From the NCBI GenBank assembly GCA_020060765.1, contig JAGUZQ010000128.1, forward strand, positions 1 to 56,909: DNA of 56,909 nt, given 5' to 3'. The stretch is from Planctomycetota bacterium. Its GTDB lineage: Bacteria > Planctomycetota > SZUA-567. Each line of letters opens with the position of its first letter. The first letter of the stretch is position 1. The notes beneath the pieces were generated by a model. That model had not been told where the DNA came from and did no database searches. It saw only the letters and a list, made by a program, of their open reading frames with translations. Positions 50,498 to 56,909 of this stretch are shown in pieces. A program made the translations under genes and the position numbers.

Positions 50498-53400
50498 TCA
50501 TTTCCATTCCAGCCATGTCTCGACCGTGGGTTTGCCGGAACTCTTGTCCATCAAAGCCTGAATGTGCTGGGACATGGCTTTCAGTTCGGCCATGGCGTTC
50601 TGCATCTTGGCCACGTTTTCCTGCCCCTTCATGATCTCCTTGGCGCGAATGTTGTCGAAGCCGCTGTCGGCGATCATCTTGTTCATCTGGCGGATAGAGG
50701 CATTGAGCGTTTCCGCGATCTGTCCCATGTCGCCGCCAGCCGACATCTTCTTCAACGCTGCCTGGACAGAGGCCATGTCCTGCTCGATCTGTTTAACCGA
50801 GCTGGTCACCGCGCCGCTGTCGCCGCTGCTCTGCGACAGCATGGACTTGATCTCCTGCACCATGGTCTTGGTGGAGGCGGCCTCGCTCTTGGCCTGGCGT
50901 GCGTCGTTGCTGGCGGTGCTGACTCCGGCCGCGAGGTCGCTTTCGCCGGTATCGACCGTATCGGTAGCCGCGGTGTCGCCGAATACCGTCATCAACACGC
51001 TGTCGGCCGCCTGCTTGGTAGCCTCGTTACAGACGATAGTGAAGTCACCCACCCCCCAGGTTTTCTGGACTAACAACATATACTCGTAAATCCCGGTGCC
51101 GGTGACTTCCTTCATCGCGGCGCCCTGCACCCGCGTGCGGTTCTTGGCATCATAGACAGTGATGGTAGGCTTAAGACCGGTGCCGGTCTGGAACCTGATC
51201 TTGACCGTCTGCCCCTGTTCGATTGTAAGCGAACGGTTCAGGATATTCGCGCCGGAACTGCCGTTGATCGCCTCGGCGAATTCCTGGGTTATTTCCCGGA
51301 AAATGTCGCTGTTGGTGTTTTCCGCGATCACGCCGACGCTTTTCTCGATCTTCTCGACCTGCCCGACGATCTTCTCGTTCAGGCTGGTTTCAATATGCGC
51401 CACCTGTTCGGCGACGTTGGTGCCGATGGATTCCTCCAGCCGCTCGACCGCTTCCTTGATCTCGGTGGTTTGTTGCGCAAGATCAGTGCCGACGGCTTCA
51501 GTCATAGCCCGGATATTGTCGCCGATGTCGGTGCCCAGACCCGCGATGGCCTTGGGAATATTGATGCTGTACGACATGCCGGAGGAATAGGTTTCGCCCG
51601 AGAACAGAATGTCGATCTTGGCGAAATACAGCGCGTTCTGATCCAGGTTGGCCGTCGGCCAGGTCTGCCAGAAAATGCCGGTCGCGTCGGGAGTGGTGCT
51701 GACGAGAGTCTGAATCTCGTTGCCGTTCTGGTCGAAAATACGGATAGTGCAACTGGCGGCTTTTTCCAGGATCAGGCCGCCGCGCTCCATCCAACTGTTG
51801 ATGCGGAAGATGTCGGTCGCCGCGTCGTAGGCGAAGCTGCTCATCACGCGATACTCCGGCGCGAGGGTGGACTCGGCCAGTTGCAAGACAAACGTTTTCG
51901 GATCGACGTCTGTCGCCCAATTGCGCTGGGTCTTGTCGAAGTAATCCGCGCGCGACCACGAGGTGGTGTGGATGCCGTAGGGATACTTGTGCATAATCGG
52001 GCTGGTCAGATTGCCTTCCGCCCAACCGGTGGAATCGACGACCGACAGCATGTCGAGATTGATCGTCCCCGAAGTGTCTTTCACGATCCAGTTCACTGTA
52101 TAGTATTTTATCGTGAAGACCGCGTCGGATTCATCGGACGCGCCGGTAGCAGCATGCAACACCTTGAACTTCACGTCGGTGCTTTCCAGATTCGCCACCG
52201 TCCAGGTATAGGCGGTGGAGACAGCGGCGCCGCCGGTCCAGGGCGTGTTGACAATGGGCGCGGTGTTGATCTTTTCCCAGTTCTGATAAAGCGGCGCATC
52301 GACGGAATAGTACAGATCAACCGACGCGACGGTGCCGGTAGTGAACCATCTCACCTCCGTCGGCTTTAAAGCGTAGAATTCCTCGCCGCCGTTGGGCTTG
52401 AACACGCTGAATACCGGCACGATCTTGAACGCCTGCGACTTGTTGCCCACGGTGCCGTTATCGATATTCGTAATCCTGATCCAGCGCTGGCCCACGTGAT
52501 CCGGAATGTTGGCCCAGGTATAGCTGTAAGTATCGGCAACCGGAGCGCCCACGTCCCCGCTGAAAATCTCGACCGCGCCGACAAAAGTATCATTATCGGC
52601 GTACTCGATCTTGAAGTTGTTGCTCATGGGGCCGCCCTTGGTCCAGGAGATGGTCTCGCTGTTGCCCACGCCCCACATGTTGCCCGCCGCAGGCGTAGCC
52701 ACTTGCAACGTCGGATTGGTGACGATGCTGATCGGCACAGAGTTGGCGATATAAGCGGAAGTGCCTTTGTCCTTGATCCTGATAATAACCGAAGGCGCTA
52801 CCGCTTCATTTGGCACCGGCCAATCGTAACTCGTTCCCGCCACCACCGTGTCGTTGGGAATGGCGTCGATCTTGGTCTCGACTCCCGCGATCACGTAGAA
52901 CAGGTCGAACTTGTCAGCACCCGCGCCTACGCCGGTTCCCGCCGCGTCCCAGGTGAGAGTAGCGGTATCGCCGGAAGCGAGGATGGCACCGGTGGAGGGG
53001 TAAGTGACGCGCATACCGTTAATCGTAAAGGCGCTGGTCTGCGACTGGTAGCCGCCGAGACTGACTACCTTGATCTTGCCGGTTCCGGTGACGGGTTTGA
53101 CCGTAAGCGGAATGTTCCAGACATACTGATTGGCAGTCGTGTTGACCGGAGTCGCGCCGTTCAGCGGAGTCGCGCCGTAAGTCACTCCGTCGGGAGCGTA
53201 ATAAAGATTGACCGTCGCGCCCGCGCCTGCCGCCACCCACTGGATCGTGCCGTTGGAGCCGAGTTCCCAGACCGCGCCCCCAATCGGAGCAACTAGCTGT
53301 ATGCCCTTGAGCGTGAATATTTCCGACTGTACAGACAGCCCCGCGTCCGCGCCGGAGACGACTTCCAGTTTCAACCGTGCCGTGGTCGAGGGCTGCGTCA

Positions 53401-56400
53401 CCGACACGTTCACGTTCCACACCGCCGACTGGTTGCCGTCGGCCATCAGGATCGGCGCAGCGTTGATGGGAGTGCCGCCATAGGTCGCGCCGCCGTCCTT
53501 GCTGTAGTAGATATTGATGCTGCCGGAAATGCCCGCGGACGTCCATGCCACCGTTTCCGCCGCGCCCTGTTCCGCCAAGCCGCCGAGCGCTGGCGTCGTT
53601 ACCTTGATTCCCTTGAGGGTGAAGGCGTCGGACACCGACTCGAACGCGCCCGCCGTAACCTTGATGCGCGCGACTGTGGAAGGCAGCAATGTACCGGGAA
53701 CAGTCCAAGCGTAGGTGTTGTTGCCGGGATAGACTTCGTTAATCGAAGGCGACGCGATCACGACCTGGTTGGGGTCGGGGAACACACCGGTGGGAGAGTA
53801 CGTCAGGGTGGCGTTGGCTACTCCCGTTCCCGCCGCCAGCCAGTTGATGTTATTGCCGACGGAACCGGCCGCCCACTTGTTGCCAGCCACCGGCGTGGTG
53901 ATCTTCACCCCTGCCAGGGTAAAGTACGCATCGGAACTGTCCCGCATCGGCAGGGTCAGCGGCACGGGCGGGGTGTTACTGAGGTGATTGGGATCGTCGG
54001 CCGTCAAACGCAGCAGCGCCCGCACCGTAGGCAACACGTCGGCCTCGTTGGCGGGCGTCCAGTTGAGGCTGCCGATGGAGAACAACACGCCCGCCCCGCC
54101 GGTGATGCCGTGCCAGGTGGAGCCGCCGTCGGTCGAATAAGTCAGCGTTCCCTGCGGGCCGGCGTTCCGATAAGTCCAGGTGATGGTGTTGCTGCCAGAG
54201 ATGCTCCAGTTCTCCGCGCCGTTGGCGGAAGTGACCTTGACTCCGGCAATGGTAAAATCGGCGGCGGAAGCGTCGTTCAGCGTTGCGTCGCTATTAGAGA
54301 CTATCTTGACCCTGACCGTATTCAGCGGCACCCACGGCACTGTCCAGCCGTAAGCATTGGCGCCATCGGAATTGACGACATTGTTGTTAAGCAGCGTCCA
54401 GGTACCACCACTGTTGACGGAATAGTAGATCGACACCGTCGCACCGGCACCGGCGGAATCCCAGGTGATATCGTTGCTGGCACTTCCTGCCTGCCAGATC
54501 TCGCCACCGTTGGGGGCGGTGATTTCCAGATTGGCGAAAGTGAAAACCGCGTCGGAAGTATCGTCCAGTTTGGCGTCAAGGTCGTTGGAAAAAATTCTGA
54601 TCCTCGACAACTGGCTGGGAGGTGCGTTCACCGCCCAGGTGTTATAGGAATTCAACCCCGGATTGTTCGGCACCGCATTGTCGACCGTGACCCAGGTCGC
54701 GCCATTGTCGATAGAATACTGAATAGTCACGGTATTGGCCGCACCCGCCGATTTCCACTGGAGATTGGGGAAGGTGCCCGCACCCAGTTGCTCGCCGCCG
54801 TTAGGATAAAGCACCCTCAGCCCCGCCAACGTAAACGCGGCGTTGGAGTTGTCAGGCAAGCCAGGTGCGTTGAACTTCTCCACCCGCAACAGCGCATTTT
54901 CGGAATAGAGCGCGTCGACTTCCTTGGAAGCGCCGATCGTCCAGTTGGTGGAGTTGGCGCCTTGCACGTTGACGGGAGTCAGGAACTGCGTCCAACTGCC
55001 GCCCCCGTCGAGCGAGTAATACAGCCTTACCGGCGAACTCATCGCCTGCGAGGACAGCCAGCTTACCGTCTCGGTATCGCCGACATACCACTTTTCCCCG
55101 CCGTTAGGGGCGACCATCATAAAGCCCTGATCGACGGTGAAATGCGCGGCGCTTTCGGCATAGACCTGGGCAGGGAATCGCTCGTCGGTGATTCTGATTT
55201 TCGCCTCGGTAGTGGTCTCGGTCGGCGCAGTGAAACCTACGAAGAGATCGGCGGTGCCGTCCACCAGTTGCGGAGAGCCGATAGGCAATTGCTGCCAGGG
55301 CGAGGCGTCGGTCTTGCGATACCATAGCTTGCAATTCGCGGCGCTGACCGGCCCCTCGTGCGTCCAGGTGATATCGTGCGGCGCGCCCAGCAGCAGTGTC
55401 TCGCCGCCGTCGGGAGCGGTGATGTCGAAGGAAGGATAGGCGATGTTGAAATTATTGTCGGAGACGTCAAAGACTGTCGCGTCGCCTACATCCCGTACCC
55501 GGAGCCGCGCCTGCACGGAAACCGCCGCCTCGGGAATGTTGCTCCATGAATAGGTGAATGTTCCGTCCGCGTTGCCGTCGTCGGCGTCGTGGATGGTCGT
55601 GTTGGCCTCGATCACCGTCCACGCGCCGCCGCCGTTAGTGGAGTAGGATATCTCCCAGTTGTCGCTGACCGTGCCGGAATGCGTCCAGGTCAGACTGCCG
55701 TCGCCGGAGACATACCACTTTTCCGTCCCGGCATTGGGAGAAGTCACCGTCACCGCGCCGGCCGAATACTGGAGATCGACCTGATCCAGTTCGACGTACT
55801 GCTGGCCGTGGGCGGCGTGGAGGAAAGCCTTCCATTTAAAGGTGCCTGCCCCGAACGCTTCATAGAATGCGGTCAGGTTGGTGTTGATATCAGCCGCTGT
55901 ATTCGCATTAGCGTAACCGCCCACCGTCGCCAGCCAGGACGCGCCGTTCCAGTAATACCAGGTCGTGCCGTTGTCGTTGGAAACCTGGTAACGGATTTCT
56001 CCCTGGTTACCGCCGCCGGGAGTGTGGGCAAAAGACGTCAGATATCCCGCGAACACCTGCCCCGTATTGGGAATTATGAAAGGATTATTTATAGCATAGA
56101 AAGCGCGGGAGAACTCCACTCCGCGCAGGAACGGCGTAGCCAGACCCGTCTCGCCGAGAAGTTCCGCGCGGTAATACAACAACTGAGACGGAGCCGCCAG
56201 ATTGAGCGTCGCGGGATTGGCGCTGACATACTGTCCCGCCGCGCCGTTTTCGTCGGTCCAGGTCGCGCCGTCGGTCGAGACTTGCATCCGCAAGCTGCCG
56301 GTGCCGCGCAGATAATGCTCCTTCAACTCGTCCTGGGTGAGTGCGCGCTTGTAAATGGCCACCTCGTCGACCAGGCCGCTGAAGGCATAAGCGTCGCCCC

Positions 56401-56909
56401 AGCTTGCGCCGCCGCAGCCGATAGCCAGAAAACTGGCGCTGGACTGCGCGTCAAGCCCTACCGCGGAAGCGGGGGTTCCTGGCTTGCCGTTGACATAAAC
56501 ATAGAACCAGTCGCCATCCTTGACCACGGCCACGTGATACCACTTGTTGAGATCGGAAATCGCGCCAGTGACCGAACTCACCCGCCAGCCGCCGTCCACC
56601 CACCAGCGGATGTAATTGCTGTACATGTTGAGGATATAGCCTCCGGCACCGTCGTACTTGCCGAGGATGCCGCTGTTGTTATTGTAATTCAACGGGTAAA
56701 TCCAGGTCTCGAAGGTGTAGTCGCCGGAAGTGAAAGCGAGATCGGGATGATCCGCCACTTCTATGCGCCGACCAGTAGCATAGAAATTGCCGCACTTGCC
56801 GAATTTCCCCGCCGCCTGCTCGGTCGTGCCGCGCGGCGTGCCGACATAGCTTCCAACCGTCGGGTTCACGCAAGCGTTGTCGATCGTCCAGGTCGCGTCA
56901 TCCAGTTTC
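50498..56909 (-). CDS. Giant secreted LamG / Ig-like repeat / coiled-coil protein, N terminus outside window
   Basis: At least 2136 residues; the frame is open beyond the edge (…LDDATWTIDNAC before the GTG at 56869), so the start is missing. From the N-terminal side: a LamG-like (concanavalin-like) domain (FETWIYPLNYNNNSGILGKYD, LVDEVAIYKRALTQDELKEH), a linker, twelve Ig-like repeats of about 100 residues, a unique domain (about 51600-52100) with an Ig-like end, then long coiled coils (51300-51560 with repeated IGTN/VGTD steps, and 50510-50900) around a small beta domain near 51000-51250. It ends ETWLEWK, with no anchor or sorting signal seen. A surface or extracellular adhesin or fibre is inferred. 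It is the natural candidate cargo for the secretion genes downstream, but only by adjacency. Confidence 0.8.
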   Translation of the reverse strand, partial: KLDDATWTIDNACVNPTVGSYVGTPRGTTEQAAGKFGKCGNFYATGRRIEVADHPDLAFTSGDYTFETWIYPLNYNNNSGILGKYDGAGGYILNMYSNYIRWWVDGGWRVSSVTGAISDLNKWYHVAVVKDGDWFYVYVNGKPGTPASAVGLDAQSSASFLAIGCGGASWGDAYAFSGLVDEVAIYKRALTQDELKEHYLRGTGSLRMQVSTDGATWTDENGAAGQYVSANPATLNLAAPSQLLYYRAELLGETGLATPFLRGVEFSRAFYAINNPFIIPNTGQVFAGYLTSFAHTPGGGNQGEIRYQVSNDNGTTWYYWNGASWLATVGGYANANTAADINTNLTAFYEAFGAGTFKWKAFLHAAHGQQYVELDQVDLQYSAGAVTVTSPNAGTEKWYVSGDGSLTWTHSGTVSDNWEISYSTNGGGAWTVIEANTTIHDADDGNADGTFTYSWSNIPEAAVSVQARLRVRDVGDATVFDVSDNNFNIAYPSFDITAPDGGETLLLGAPHDITWTHEGPVSAANCKLWYRKTDASPWQQLPIGSPQLVDGTADLFVGFTAPTETTTEAKIRITDERFPAQVYAESAAHFTVDQGFMMVAPNGGEKWYVGDTETVSWLSSQAMSSPVRLYYSLDGGGSWTQFLTPVNVQGANSTNWTIGASKEVDALYSENALLRVEKFNAPGLPDNSNAAFTLAGLRVLYPNGGEQLGAGTFPNLQWKSAGAANTVTIQYSIDNGATWVTVDNAVPNNPGLNSYNTWAVNAPPSQLSRIRIFSNDLDAKLDDTSDAVFTFANLEITAPNGGEIWQAGSASNDITWDSAGAGATVSIYYSVNSGGTWTLLNNNVVNSDGANAYGWTVPWVPLNTVRVKIVSNSDATLNDASAADFTIAGVKVTSANGAENWSISGSNTITWTYRNAGPQGTLTYSTDGGSTWHGITGGAGVLFSIGSLNWTPANEADVLPTVRALLRLTADDPNHLSNTPPVPLTLPMRDSSDAYFTLAGVKITTPVAGNKWAAGSVGNNINWLAAGTGVANATLTYSPTGVFPDPNQVVIASPSINEVYPGNNTYAWTVPGTLLPSTVARIKVTAGAFESVSDAFTLKGIKVTTPALGGLAEQGAAETVAWTSAGISGSINIYYSKDGGATYGGTPINAAPILMADGNQSAVWNVNVSVTQPSTTARLKLEVVSGADAGLSVQSEIFTLKGIQLVAPIGGAVWELGSNGTIQWVAAGAGATVNLYYAPDGVTYGATPLNGATPVNTTANQYVWNIPLTVKPVTGTGKIKVVSLGGYQSQTSAFTINGMRVTYPSTGAILASGDTATLTWDAAGTGVGAGADKFDLFYVIAGVETKIDAIPNDTVVAGTSYDWPVPNEAVAPSVIIRIKDKGTSAYIANSVPISIVTNPTLQVATPAAGNMWGVGNSETISWTKGGPMSNNFKIEYADNDTFVGAVEIFSGDVGAPVADTYSYTWANIPDHVGQRWIRITNIDNGTVGNKSQAFKIVPVFSVFKPNGGEEFYALKPTEVRWFTTGTVASVDLYYSVDAPLYQNWEKINTAPIVNTPWTGGAAVSTAYTWTVANLESTDVKFKVLHAATGASDESDAVFTIKYYTVNWIVKDTSGTINLDMLSVVDSTGWAEGNLTSPIMHKYPYGIHTTSWSRADYFDKTQRNWATDVDPKTFVLQLAESTLAPEYRVMSSFAYDAATDIFRINSWMERGGLILEKAASCTIRIFDQNGNEIQTLVSTTPDATGIFWQTWPTANLDQNALYFAKIDILFSGETYSSGMSYSINIPKAIAGLGTDIGDNIRAMTEAVGTDLAQQTTEIKEAVERLEESIGTNVAEQVAHIETSLNEKIVGQVEKIEKSVGVIAENTNSDIFREITQEFAEAINGSSGANILNRSLTIEQGQTVKIRFQTGTGLKPTITVYDAKNRTRVQGAAMKEVTGTGIYEYMLLVQKTWGVGDFTIVCNEATKQAADSVLMTVFGDTAATDTVDTGESDLAAGVSTASNDARQAKSEAASTKTMVQEIKSMLSQSSGDSGAVTSSVKQIEQDMASVQAALKKMSAGGDMGQIAETLNASIRQMNKMIADSGFDNIRAKEIMKGQENVAKMQNAMAELKAMSQHIQALMDKSSGKPTVETWLEWK
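52105..55760 (-). repeat. Twelve tandem ~100-residue Ig-like repeats in the giant protein
   Basis: Each unit starts with a pattern of the form V/I-x-x-P-N-G-G-E-x-W-x-x-G and goes on to x-I-x-W-x-x-x-G, Y-S-x-x-G-G-x-x-W and a closing W-x-V/I-P. Unit starts include SPNAGTEKWYVSG, APDGGETLLLG, APNGGEKWYVG, YPNGGEQLGAG, APNGGEIWQAG, TPVAGNKWAAG, APIGGAVWELG, TPAAGNMWGVG and KPNGGEEFYAL. Spacing is about 304 bases. Units are well diverged, so the array is old rather than newly amplified. Confidence 0.85.

Noticed and set aside
52105..55760. Regularly spaced repeats as a CRISPR array
   Set aside because: The repeats are protein repeats of about 304 bases, diverged in DNA and in frame within a long gene. 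No short direct repeats with unique spacers were seen in the window.

Overview
The window looks like the chromosome of a Gram-negative bacterium of the PVC group, most like Lentisphaerota or a relative. The clues are pseudopilin leaders with no glycine before the cleavage site, a solute-binding protein fused to a sugar permease, a VIT/VWA protein paired with a giant TPR protein, and CE15 and uronate enzymes. This placement is inferred from gene content, not from a tree. Coding DNA is mostly GC-rich. The two clear AT-rich patches are an SGNH hydrolase gene (12.6-13.8 kb) and a toxin-antitoxin/GIY-YIG patch (32.3-33.1 kb).

Layout. At 0-1.4 kb the tail of a tyrosine integrase runs into a tRNA-Glu gene, so this is probably the edge of an element lying to the left; tRNA-Lys follows. 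At 1.8-6.2 kb is a carbohydrate ABC importer whose two permeases are both enlarged outside the membrane. At 6.5-11.1 kb are dnaK, groES, groEL and rpsT. At 11.3-18.2 kb are two facing gene groups for uronic-acid and plant-polysaccharide chemistry (uronate isomerase-like protein, SGNH, MFS; CE15 esterase, GDSL protein) plus an AllA-family protein. At 18.3-20.6 kb are two small membrane genes and csrA-fliW. At 20.7-29.2 kb is an exported pair: a 1735-residue TPR protein and a VIT/VWA protein. At 29.5-31.3 kb amt and glnK lie behind a sigma-54-like promoter. At 31.3-35.6 kb are an AraC regulator, a PIN/RHH toxin-antitoxin pair, a GIY-YIG nuclease and two lipoproteins. At 35.8 kb is a response regulator fused through a membrane helix to an OB-fold-like domain.

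The most unusual part is 36.8-49.6 kb. One tightly packed minus-strand operon encodes a divergent F-type ATPase (epsilon, c, b-delta fusion, alpha, gamma, beta) and then, 12 bases after beta, the type II secretion genes E, F, G, I, J, K, L and M. No a subunit (atpB) is present. Epsilon lacks its C-terminal helices, and the c subunit lacks the usual glycine motif. A well-formed promoter lies so close to the epsilon start codon that the transcript should be leaderless. Upstream is a giant secreted protein (LamG, about 12 Ig-like repeats, coiled coil) with a membrane-anchored coiled-coil partner, which could be a substrate or surface partner of the secretion system. That last link rests only on adjacency.
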